This document shows, piece after piece, positions 51,272 to 60,800 of a stretch of 64,000 nt of DNA. The translations under genes were made by a program, and so were the position numbers. This DNA is from Martensiomyces pterosporus (lineage: Eukaryota; Kickxellomycota; Kickxellomycetes; Kickxellales; Kickxellaceae), in NCBI GenBank assembly GCA_025201845.1, contig MU603971.1, positions 1 to 64,000 on the forward strand, read 5' to 3'. The notes beneath the pieces were generated by a model. That model saw only the letters and a list, made by a program, of their open reading frames with translations, did not search any database and was not told the DNA's origin. Numbering within the stretch: position 1 is the first letter of the stretch; each line of letters starts with the position of its first letter.

Positions 51272-51708
51272 GATTTCTATTGCATGTGCTTTTTCTTCTG
51301 AACACCCGCATAGTGCTCTTTGTCAGCCGCTTCTTTAGCTGTTCCTTGTTGTTCCTTCCGCCCCAGAGCTTGTGAATCAGATACCGCGTTATCGCACGGT
51401 GTTTCCACAGCGGGGGCAGAGAGGATTCGCTGCCAGCACAGCCAATCCCCAGCAAAGCGACTCGCTGCTGTGCCGTGGTGGGGCGGAATGGCCGAGGGCA
51501 TTTTGCGAGCGAGTCAGCATCACGCCTCCCCCGCCCAGCAGGCAGAAGAACAGGTGCCAAGCGGGCCTGGCTCCAGCGGGGCCTTTTCTCTCTTCCCACC
51601 ACCGATTTCTGTTTATTGCCAAAATCGCGCTTCCCTTCCCCGAACGAATCCTGTATAAAACCCTCCCCTTCGCCGGCCGCTTTCCTGTTAGTCTGTATCG
51701 CAGCTATT
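51272..51708. other. intergenic, promoter of phytochelatin synthase
   Basis: 437 bp without a supportable gene. Contains the TATA box at 51654. Confidence 0.55.
51654..51660 (+). promoter_or_regulatory. TATA box of the phytochelatin synthase gene
   Basis: TATAAAA, 49 bp before the first ATG (51709), as in CTGTATAAAACC. Confidence 0.7.
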
Positions 51709-52974
51709 ATGTCCAGAGCCCCTATTGCTTTTAAACTCATTGTCAAGCGTGCTTCTTCTCCCAAGCCAGCCTCAACTCTATTACACAGCTCGTTATCTAC
51801 ACTCCACTCAACCAACGCCACCGCTACTTCAGCACTCGCTGCCGCTGATTTTCTCTGCATACCTCAGAACAAGCCCGCGCAGAAACAGTCTGCTTCGGCT
51901 ATCCCTATCACAGCCTGCCGCAGTCCAGCCTCGAACTCTTTGCCAAATACCAAACAAAAAATGACGATTGCCAGCGATCCTGCTGCTCAGACAACAACAA
52001 CAACAGCAGCAGCAGCTAATTCGGCTCAGGCCCCTGCATGCCCCAGTACCCTGCCCGGCGGAGCTGCACTCTCCGGATGCGGGAGCAACACAGCCAACCA
52101 GTGCAAGAGCCAGCTCTACCCAAGGGTCTCTCTTCAAGCTCCCAGCAAGAGCTTCTATCGCCGCGAGCTGCCACGCGAGCTTGTTTCGTTCACATCAGCA
52201 GAGGGGCGCAGGCTGTTCAAGGAGTCCCTGAACGAGGGGTACGCCGAGGGCTACTTCAACCTGGCAGGAAACTTTACTGTGCAATCGGAGCCAGCGTACT
52301 GCGGGCCCAGCTCCCTGGCCATGGTGCTCAATGCCCTTGAGGTCGACCCCGGGCGTACGTGGAAGGGCGTTTGGCGGTGGTACAGCGACGAGCTTCTAGA
52401 ATCGTGCCGCACGGAGACCGAGCTCAAGGCTAGCGGAATCACATTTGACCAGTTCATCTGCTTGGCCAGCTCGCACGCGCATGTGGTTGCTAAGCGTGGA
52501 AACGAGGTGTCAAGAGAGGAGTTTCTGGAGGACATCAAGCGCGTTACGCAGAGGGACGACATGTTCTTGGTGCTGTCGTTCTCGCGCAAGATGATGGGCC
52601 AGACCGGCGATGGCCATTTCTCGCCCATTGGCGCCTACCACCCGGAGACTAACCAGGCACTGGTGCTGGATAGTGCGCGGTACAAGTACCCGTGCTGGTT
52701 CGCAGATGTGGACAAAATATATGGCTCGCTCCAGCCGGCTGACGAGGAAACGGGTCGTCCGCGCGGCTACTTTTTGGTCTCTCGCAAAGATGCCCAGCAG
52801 CAGGAGCAGCAGGAGCAAAAACAAAAGCAGACCCAGCCGCAAGCAGTGCAGCAGGATCAGAGATCTGGTATCGATGGCGATGCCAGCATCGTCGACCTCC
52901 CTGAGCGGCCCCTGGATGTCCTCCCTACCAAGCTCTCTTGCGGCAAGGGGCCCAGCTGCTGCTCGGGCAAATAG
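51709..52974 (+). CDS. phytochelatin synthase
   Basis: 421 residues from the ATG at 51709. The core matches the papain-like glutathione gamma-glutamylcysteinyltransferase: SEPAYCGPSSLAMVLNALEVDPGRTWKG, WRWYSDELLESC, GITFDQFICLA, TGDGHFSPIGAYH, LVLDSARYKYPCWF and GYFLVSRK. Catalytic Cys198, His303 and Asp321 have the spacing of the plant enzyme (105 and 18 residues). It joins glutathione units into phytochelatins that bind cadmium and other metals. The C-terminus is Gln-rich and ends with cysteines (SCGKGPSCCSGK). The N-terminal 150 residues are extra; the first 35 are basic, Ser-rich and acid-free, so a mitochondrial signal is possible, while a second ATG at 51961 could start a shorter form. 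Intronless. Confidence 0.95.
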   Translation: MSRAPIAFKLIVKRASSPKPASTLLHSSLSTLHSTNATATSALAAADFLCIPQNKPAQKQSASAIPITACRSPASNSLPNTKQKMTIASDPAAQTTTTTAAAANSAQAPACPSTLPGGAALSGCGSNTANQCKSQLYPRVSLQAPSKSFYRRELPRELVSFTSAEGRRLFKESLNEGYAEGYFNLAGNFTVQSEPAYCGPSSLAMVLNALEVDPGRTWKGVWRWYSDELLESCRTETELKASGITFDQFICLASSHAHVVAKRGNEVSREEFLEDIKRVTQRDDMFLVLSFSRKMMGQTGDGHFSPIGAYHPETNQALVLDSARYKYPCWFADVDKIYGSLQPADEETGRPRGYFLVSRKDAQQQEQQEQKQKQTQPQAVQQDQRSGIDGDASIVDLPERPLDVLPTKLSCGKGPSCCSGK

Positions 52975-53102
52975 ATAGCAAGCCACGCTGACTGCCTCTT
53001 GTTTCATCGGTTTATTACTAGGCTATAATGTGCGTACAAAAGCGCGCTTTGGCTTGAGCAAGAACGGACAGATTTAAAAATAAAAATGAATTTGTAGATA
53101 CT
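52975..53102. other. convergent intergenic region
   Basis: 128 bp, AT-rich 3' flank between phytochelatin synthase and Rad52. Confidence 0.6.
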
Positions 53103-54436
53103 TCAAATATGTCGTTTCTTGGGCGAGTCACTTTGCAATATCTGGCTACTTGGCGCGCTGTCCGAGGATGGTCTGCGGATCCCCCGGCTCTCAGCCAGCT
53201 GAGTTGCTGGCGTGAATCCTGCGGTGTCAGCAAAGGACCTTGGCCACTGGCTTGGCTCTCTGGTCGGCGTGCTGTTAGCCAGGTTGCTGCTTGCTGACAT
53301 GCCTAGACCTGTGTGAGGCGGCGGGAACTGGAGCCGGCGAGACGAGGCAGCATTGGCAGCATTGGCTTGGCCAGTGGATTCAGACATGCCGCTCCTGTTA
53401 GGCCGGCTGCCGCTGCCACCACTGATTGACATTGGTCCTGAGCTTGGAGCGCTGTTGCTGTGGCTCACTAAGGGGTTGCGAGAGGGTGTCTGCTGCTGGT
53501 GCTGTTGGTGTTGTTGTTGCTGTTGGTTCAGGTTCTGGGGCGTTGGGGGCCGAGCAAAGGTGAAAGACGGGCTCTCCGGGAGGATGGGGCGCTCCATATC
53601 GAGACTGTCCATCATGGTGAATATTTCGTCGTCAACCATCTCGTCCATATCAACATAATCGTTATCCATACCATGGTTATCTAATGCAGAGAGAGAGGAA
53701 AAATACAGAAACTCGGAACAAAAGGAGGACAAGAACAAACCTCAGTGCTGCGTGTGTGCATTTGCCTGCAGCCTGCAGCCTGCAGCCTTCACAATTCAAC
53801 CAAGCCAAAATGCCCTGCTTGCAGCGGGGACATGTTGCATACCTGATCCATTAGCAGCAGCAGCAGCAGCAGCAGCAGTACTACTACTACTGCTCTCTTG
53901 GCCGACTATCCGCGCATGGCTCCCCGGCACAACAACACCGCCACCTGCACTGCTGCCCTTGTTGGGAGTGGTCATCAGACTGCTCTGTGCCTGCTCCAGA
54001 TCACTGCCTCTATAGAGAAACTCGCCGCTCATCTTCTCCTTAGGCTCCATCCTAACCTGCTTTACGTTCTTCAAAAAGTCCTTGTCGTAGACGCAGTTTC
54101 CAAGCGCATTGCCAAACTGCCGCATAGCCCGCTTAATCCCATCAGTAACCGCCTCCTNNNNNNNNNNATGGGGCGCTCCATATCGAGACTGTCCATCATG
54201 GTGAATATTTCGTCGTCAACCATCTCGTCCATATCAACATAATCGTTATCCATACCATGGTTATCTAATGCAGAGAGAGAGGAAAAATACAGAAACTCGG
54301 AACAAAAGGAGGACAAGAACAAACCTCAGTGCTGCGTGTGTGCATTTGCCTGCAGCCTGCAGCCTGCAGCCTTCACAATTCAACCAAGCCAAAATGCCCT
54401 GCTTGCAGCGGGGACATGTTGCATACCTGATCCATT

Positions 54437-54467
<31 letters not shown>

Positions 54468-55153
54468 CTACTACTACTACTGCTCTCTTGGCCGACTATC
54501 CGCGCATGGCTCCCCGGCACAACAACACCGCCACCTGCACTGCTGCCCTTGTTGGGAGTGGTCATCAGACTGCTCTGTGCCTGCTCCAGATCACTGCCTC
54601 TATAGAGAAACTCGCCGCTCATCTTCTCCTTAGGCTCCATCCTAACCTGCTTTACGTTCTTCAAAAAGTCCTTGTCGTAGACGCAGTTTCCAAGCGCATT
54701 GCCAAACTGCCGCATAGCCCGCTTAATCCCATCAGTAACCGCCTCCTTCTTAACCTTCTCAAACGCCTGCCCCTTGGACTTTGAGTTCTCAATCATTCCA
54801 TAGCCAATGTCCTCCTTGTAGGTTCCATCTCTCAGTGTGATGCGCACAAGGCAGCTGGCGCCAATGCTGACCGCGCCGTTGTTGTTGACGTCCATAAAGT
54901 CGATGGAGAAGTTCTGGATGCTCGACCGCCACCCGTTGAACCCAAATATCTGGTTGGCAATGCTGATAACTCGCCATCCTTCAATGTACGACAGCGAGGT
55001 GTTGCCTGGCCCTTTGCGCGTGCTGACGTTTTCTGGCCCGAGCTTCTTGCGCAGCTGTGACTGGATATAGAGCGACTCCTCGGGTGTAAAGCTGAGGGGC
55101 AAGCTCATGTCGCCAGGAGCAGCGCCGGCCTGTGTGGGAGGAAACTGCGACAT
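53103..55153 (-). CDS. rad52: recombination protein Rad52, interrupted by an assembly gap
   Basis: Exon 1 is 55153-54427, intact on the right side of the gap. Exon 2 is complete only on the left side, 53680-53103. The join is TCA G|AT, with a 162-nt intron, and one copy of the duplicated stretch must be ignored; about 434 residues result. The N-terminal Rad52 domain is clear: [46 protein letters not shown]-like [31 protein letters not shown] and [20 protein letters not shown]. This domain forms the DNA-annealing ring. The C-terminal half is Gln/Ser-rich and disordered with a basic end (SPKKRHI), presumably binding Rad51/RPA. Ns at 54158-54167 split the gene. Divergent from the bL17 gene. Confidence 0.92.
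53584..54157. repeat. left copy of the sequence flanking gap 2 (probable allele)
   Basis: 574 bp, repeated at 54168-54747 (offset 584). The right copy has one more CAG/TGC-type unit and one more TAC unit, so is 6 bp longer. It contains the same Rad52 intron and exon ends. Confidence 0.95.
54158..54167. other. assembly gap, 10 N
   Basis: Ten N between two near-identical copies of part of rad52. Confidence 0.98.
54168..54747. repeat. right copy of the sequence flanking gap 2 (probable allele)
   Basis: 580 bp matching 53584-54157 apart from trinucleotide-repeat length. Confidence 0.95.
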
Positions 55154-55541
55154 GCCTAAGAGATGATGTAAAGAAGGCCGCTCAGACGTAGAAAATGGAA
55201 GCGAGGCGGAGCAAGAGGAAAGGGGCAAGCGCTGGTGAAATAAAATGGGAAACTGGCGGTGGATTGATGGGTGGGACGGGGCTTTGAATTTTCGGCCGGT
55301 TTATATACCACGCCAGGTGTGGCTGCGCATGAGGAGTAATCGGATTTGCGCGCCAGTATTTAATCAGGCTGCCTATCTGCAAAAATGCTCAGGCGCTGGC
55401 CCGCTGGCTGGAGGGGAGATAGTGCTGGGCAAAGCATGCGAGCCCAAATTCGAATTTTGCTTTCTTTTCTGGTCTCCGGTTTTCACGTATACTTGCGCAT
55501 CCTTTGGTCCGTGCCTTGCTTTTCCATTATCCTACACAAAA
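55154..55541. promoter_or_regulatory. divergent promoter region, Rad52/bL17m
   Basis: 388 bp. TATATAAA on the minus strand at 55300-55307, about 147 bp before the Rad52 ATG. No other gene. Confidence 0.55.
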
Positions 55542-56255
55542 ATGCACAGCGGAGGGGCTCGCAGAAAGCTGAACATGAACTCGGCGCTCAGGCGCCAGGT
55601 GCTTCGCAATTTGACGACTGATCTCATTAAGCACGGGCGCCTGGAGACCACCATGCCTAGGGCTAAGGAGCTGCGCCGGCTCGTAGACAAGATGATCACA
55701 CTGGGAAAGCGCGGCACCGAGCACGACAGACACCAGATCGAGGCATACCTCTACCAGCCCAAAGCAGTCGTACCGCTCCTGATGGACACATACGCCAAGC
55801 GGTTCGCCGACCGCCCTGGGGGCTTCACTCGCGTTATCCCCATTGGCAACCGCAAGGGCGACCATGCGCCGATGGCTGTCATTGAGATCCTCAACACGGA
55901 CCAGCCCGAGGCTGAGGTGTCGTTTAGCTACTTGGTGAGGTCGCTGGCGAGCATGCAGCTCAAGCAGGAGACTAAGATTGTCAGCGACGCGCTGGCACCG
56001 GCCATGGACAAGGATGCGGTGTATGCGGGCAAGCGCGAGTTCAAGAAGGCGCTGGGGGAGCAGAAGTCGAAGGAGAAGCTCTCCCTGAAGATTCAGAGGG
56101 CCATGCGGAACGCCAACCTTACTGCAGAGCAGCTCCAGGAGCTCGTGGACGCGGATGCTGCGCGTTCGAAGAAGCTCTTCGACAGGGAGGCTGGAAAGAA
56201 GATCCACCGCTTTGTCAAGGAGACCTGGCCGGAGAACACGCCTGCCATGGAATAA
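55542..56255 (+). CDS. mitochondrial large-subunit ribosomal protein bL17
   Basis: 237 residues from the ATG at 55542; the frame upstream is leader. The N-terminal 120 residues match bacterial L17: NMNSALRRQVLRNLTTDLIKHGRLETT, AKELRRLVDKMITLGKRG and GGFTRVIPIGNRKGDHAPMAVIEI. A fungal-type C-terminal extension of about 110 charged helical residues follows. It acts in the mitochondrial ribosome near the peptide exit. As usual for bL17m, there is no separate obvious presequence before the basic N-terminus. Confidence 0.93.
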   Translation: MHSGGARRKLNMNSALRRQVLRNLTTDLIKHGRLETTMPRAKELRRLVDKMITLGKRGTEHDRHQIEAYLYQPKAVVPLLMDTYAKRFADRPGGFTRVIPIGNRKGDHAPMAVIEILNTDQPEAEVSFSYLVRSLASMQLKQETKIVSDALAPAMDKDAVYAGKREFKKALGEQKSKEKLSLKIQRAMRNANLTAEQLQELVDADAARSKKLFDREAGKKIHRFVKETWPENTPAME

Positions 56256-56597
56256 GCAGCACCCAAAGCACAATAATCCGTAGTAGACTTTGCCCAAGCA
56301 ACAAAAATATTATATTCCAAGCGACACACCAGGCTGCCAGGGCAGTTTGTGCCAGGGTCCTCTGCCACCGTCTGCATTGACGCGTAGCACACAAAGGATG
56401 TGCATGTCTGCAACGTGACTTGCGCTTCGTGGTTTGCAGAGTGCGAACAATCACCCAGCCATTCAATTGGTTTAATCACTAGACGTCATACGTGTGAGCA
56501 ATGGCGCTAGAGAGCTGCATGTATAGGATTTATTCAACAAATGTGTGCCGTGCAAGAAGCAGAGCGCAAACAAGGCTGCTGGCGGGCTTGTGGTGGT
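56256..56597. other. convergent intergenic region
   Basis: 342 bp between convergent genes; no gene seen. Confidence 0.6.
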
Positions 56598-57206
56598 TTA
56601 GGCAGCAAGCTTAGCGACGACATTGGCAAAGTCCTCGCCCTGAATCTCAGCGATCTCGAGCTCCTTCTGCAGGGGCTGGCGGCTGCCATCGGGGCCAGCA
56701 ACAGTGCCAGCACCCCAGGGGGATCCACCCACGACCTCCGTGTTATCGAAGAGGTGGTTGCTCCTGTAGCCGAGGGGAACGTAGATGACGCCGTGGTGGA
56801 CAAAGTTGGGGAGGAAGGTGAAGGCGGTGGCCTCCTGCCCACCGTGCTGGGAGGCAGTGGAGAAGAAGATGCCAGCAGCCTTTCCGTGCAGGGCGCCCTT
56901 GGACCACAGACCACCGGTGGAGTCGAGGAAAGCCTTGACCTGGGCGGGGGCATTGCCGTAGCGGGTGGGGAAGCCGAAGAGGAAGCCGTCGGCCTCGGCG
57001 AGCTTCTCGGGAGTGATGACGGGGAAGTCGGGCTTGGGCGCGGCATGGAGCTTGGCGAGGATTTCGTCCGAGAGGGTCTCGGGGAACTGGTAGCGCTCGA
57101 CATCGACGTTGCCGGCCTTCTCGAGGCCCTTGACGATGGACTCGGCGAGGGTGTTGACGTGGTTGTAGGTCGAGTAGGTGACGACGAATACCTTAGCGCG
57201 GGCCAT
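56598..57206 (-). CDS. flavodoxin-like NAD(P)H quinone oxidoreductase (WrbA/Pst2 type)
   Basis: 202 residues, ATG at 57206, the usual length. Flavodoxin fold: FVVTYSTYNHVNTLAESIVKG (FMN phosphate loop), then ADGFLFGFPTRYGNAPAQVKAFLDSTGGLW and GIFFSTASQHGGQEATAF, the WrbA signature around FMN, then HHGVIYVPLGY and GGSPWGAGT. It reduces quinones by two electrons and limits oxidative damage; yeast relatives are Pst2, Rfs1 and Ycp4. Strong codon bias suggests high expression. A TATA box is at 57320-57326 and the leader just before the ATG is a CAA/CAG-type repeat. Confidence 0.95.
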   Translation of the reverse strand: MARAKVFVVTYSTYNHVNTLAESIVKGLEKAGNVDVERYQFPETLSDEILAKLHAAPKPDFPVITPEKLAEADGFLFGFPTRYGNAPAQVKAFLDSTGGLWSKGALHGKAAGIFFSTASQHGGQEATAFTFLPNFVHHGVIYVPLGYRSNHLFDNTEVVGGSPWGAGTVAGPDGSRQPLQKELEIAEIQGEDFANVVAKLAA

Positions 57207-57804
57207 TGCTGCTGCTGTTGTTGTTGTTGTTGCTGGCTGGTGTGAGTGAAGTACAGGGGGATGTGGTGGGGAAAAGGCTGGTAAGGATTGGAGGGGCTTT
57301 GGCATCCAGGGCTTGCCTTTTTTATACCTGGTATTCCTTTCGAATAACAAATCCCATGACAAATGCGCTGGGCATGGCGAGGCTGCATTAGAAATCGCCC
57401 AATTTCCATTTATAAGCGGCAAGCAGCGTGTGTAATTGCGAAAGCCGACTCCTAAGCTCGCTGCAGCACAATGCATCGAAGGCGCGATCTTCGTGCACTC
57501 TGTCAACATTATTGGCCAGCCGCAAAGACGAGGAGAGCAAAAGGCGCAAGTGCGAACCCCAGTCCAGGCAGAGCTGCTATTGCAGCAGCCCAGCAGATGC
57601 CACTGAGCCCAGCACGAGAAGGCACACACACATGTATCTCGCTGGGACCGAATTTTGGCGACACGTAAACGCGCACGCTGCTTTGTGCTACACAAGCGCA
57701 GCTGAGAATGTGGGCCACAGCGCAGGATGCGCCAAACAAGCTGTTTCGTGCTGACACCAGGACTGTAGTGGTTAATAAAACTCCAAAATGTGTGAAAAGG
57801 CTAG
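57207..57804. other. intergenic, promoter of the quinone reductase gene
   Basis: 598 bp; no other supportable gene. A TGCTGC/TTG trinucleotide repeat (about 57207-57236) forms the leader. Confidence 0.55.
57320..57326 (-). promoter_or_regulatory. TATA box of the quinone reductase gene
   Basis: TATAAAA on the minus strand, about 115 bp before the ATG at 57206. Confidence 0.65.
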
Positions 57805-60800
57805 CTAGTGCCAAATCTTGAGCCAATCCAGAGACGACTTTGTCTTTGCCGACGTGTTCTGCGGCTTCTGCTGCTGCTGCTGCTGATGTTGCTGCTGCTG
57901 GTGCCTGGAGCCCCTAGGCGAAAACATCGAAATGCGGCGCCTGACTGACGCGCGGAAGCCCCTCTGCCTCACCTTCGGCACCATCGCCTGCTCCACCTCC
58001 TGCGACGTAATGTTCACCGAGGGCCTCCTTGTCGGGTCCGTTTCCTTGGCCCAGCTCGACGGGCGGTCTAGGCCCTTGACCACCCACGGATGCGTCTTGA
58101 TCTCCTCAATCGTAATGCGGGTTCTAAAGTCCTTGTCCAGGAGCCTAGCCAACAGATCACGCAGGTCGGGGTCCAAAGGCGGGAGTGGGATGCGCCTGGC
58201 ACTAGCCGATGCAGGCGAATGCTCCTCTGACAGCCCAGCACCGGGCGAGGTGGTGGCAGATGGGTCAAAGGCCAGCAGCTCGTTATCGCCATCCTCCGCA
58301 ACTTCCAGGAACTGCGGGAACTCGAGTGGCTTGCGCGGGATGATGCTGAACAGCTCAAACTCCGTCGACGCCTTGAACGGAACACGGCCGTAGATGAGGC
58401 AGTAGAGGGTGACACCCATGGCCCAGATGTCGATTGCAGGTGTAATGACGTTGGCAGGCAGCGGCTCATTCTCCTCTTCTTTGCCACAGCCAGCGGCGGC
58501 ATCCTCTACTCTGACCAGCGGCGTCATCGTGCCACTGGTGCTGCTGCTAGCCATGGCCGGGGACGACCGCGCCATCGAAAAGGGTTTAGCAAGCAGCGAG
58601 GCAATAGTCGAATGGCGCTTCATGCGGTGCTGCTGGTGCCGCGAGCTATCGATGCTCAGCGGGGTCGAGTGGCGGAACGGCGACGCGCTGTTTTCAACAA
58701 ACAGCGACGCAGGACGCACACCGCTGCTGCTCCTGCTGCTGCTCTCGCCCTCGCCTGCAAGTCCGAGAGGCTGCGTGGATGAGCGCCTCTGCACAGCAAG
58801 CGCAGGCTGCGGGTCAGTGTTATTGCGCTGCCGAGCAACCAGCTTAGCGCGTGCCTGTCGCCGTGCTCTTTCGTCCTTCAGCATCTTGGCCAGCTCTTCA
58901 GCCGTGCAGCAGAGCTCAGGCGCAAAGAACGCAGGTGTTCCAGCCGTCTTGGCCAGCTCGCGCTCCTCGTCTTTTTCGTCATACTCGGCATCGATCTCGC
59001 CCAGCGTGCCCCTGGCCTCCGACCTAGGCCTTCCGCCCGCCGCCTCACTGTCACCAGCAGTGGTTGGCACCTTTGCGTCGTCGTCGCTGCGGCTGGTGGC
59101 CGCCACCGCACCTCGATCCTTGTTCGTTGAGGGAGACGCACCAAATACGATGCCGTCCTCCGAATCGCTGGCATCGGAATCGCCACCGTTGTCCTCGTAC
59201 TGATCACCGTCACCACCATAGTCGCTCTCGCTATCCGACGACGTAAAGAACTCGTCGCTGTCCGAGGAATCAAATGGGTCGTAGACATTCGAGTCGGTAG
59301 ACGACAGCTCAGGCGGCAGCTTGTACACCGGCAGGGTGCCGGAGCGGTCGGCTGGGGACCCCAGCGGGCTCTCCGGCACACGCATGGCAGCAGGAAGGCT
59401 GGCCTTGCGAAGCCCAAACTCGTTAGTCATGCCCATGGTAGCCTGGCGCCTGATGCTCTGGCTGAATGGCCGCTGCAAGCCCAGCGGCGACAGCGGTGCA
59501 TCTGCCTGCTGCTGCTGGCGGAGCGGCGAGGAGATCTCCGGGCTACCACTGCTGGTGCTGCCATGCCTCGAACTACGCATCAGAACCGATCCCTTGCGCT
59601 GCAGTACGGGTCCGCTGGCAAACAGGACCGGCGAGTTCATCAGCGGCTGGGACGCATATCTGTGGAGATGGCTGCCCTGGAACGCTGCAGCGCTGCCAGC
59701 CGGCCTCAAGGGCGAAGGGGACTTGCCGTCAGCCACCAATGCTGGAGACAGGTTCCTGTTGCCAGACATGTGGCGATCGGGAGTGGCCAGCGTGAGCTTG
59801 AATGAGGGGATGGCGCTGCCACCCGCCAGAGACTCAGCACCAGCTGCCGCCGCTGCCTTCCCCTTCGCGCCATTACCGTCCTTGAGGTTGCGCTTGCTCA
59901 TCCTTCTGCTCAAGAACGACACGCCAAAGTCCGAGATCTTCACGGTGCCTGCCTTGTTATGCAGCAAGTTCTGTGGCTTCAAGTCGCGATGCAATATGCC
60001 AACATAGTGCAGGTACTCAACGCCCAGGACCAAGTCGCGGAACACGCGCCTCGCCTCATCGGCACTCATGACAGGTAGGTTATTCTCATCGCGCCACAGA
60101 ATCTCGCCGCCGTCCATGTACTCAATGACAAGGTAAATCCTCCTCGCGTGCGCGTCGTCAATGACCTCCCGCAGCCGCACAACATTCGGGTGTCTGCACT
60201 TCTTCAAGATGGCAATCTCCCGCTTAACCTTCTCCATCTTACCAACATCAATGCGCAAATACCCATGGGACGACTTTTGGCGAGTGCCCTGGCGAGGACT
60301 CTGTGGCGAATACGGTGCAGCACCGCTCCTTCGCGCCTTACTGCCACCGAGCATTCGAGCGTTGGGCCGCAGCCGCTTGTCGCGCGACTCCTTGTCGATA
60401 ATCTTGATGGCGTAGTACTCGCCGGTGATGGTGTCAAAGGCCAACTTGACTTTGCCGTGGGTGCCGCGCCCAAGCTCGCGAATGATCATGTACTGGTTGA
60501 TCATCTTCCTGCCCGTATGCGGGTCGTAGTCGACGGCCATGTGGTGTGTTTCGTGCACTGCGTCTGCCGCCTCACATGCGTCCTGCTCGTCGTCGCCGTC
60601 GTCGTCGTCGCCATTAGATGCCTCATCCAAGGCACCAGCAGCCGGTGCCTCGGATACATCATCGCTATCTGCTCTCTGCTCCAACAGGCCGCCGTCGTTT
60701 TCTTCGTCGCCCTCAGGCTCCTCATGCAGCGGCTCAAAGGCAGCGCTAACAGATGTGCCAGCGATGCTCCTGGCAGGCGTACCCGTAGACACCGGGGAGG

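Noticed and set aside
56541..57245. 234-codon antisense ORF opposite the quinone reductase
   Set aside because: Gly/Glu-rich shadow of a strongly biased sense gene.
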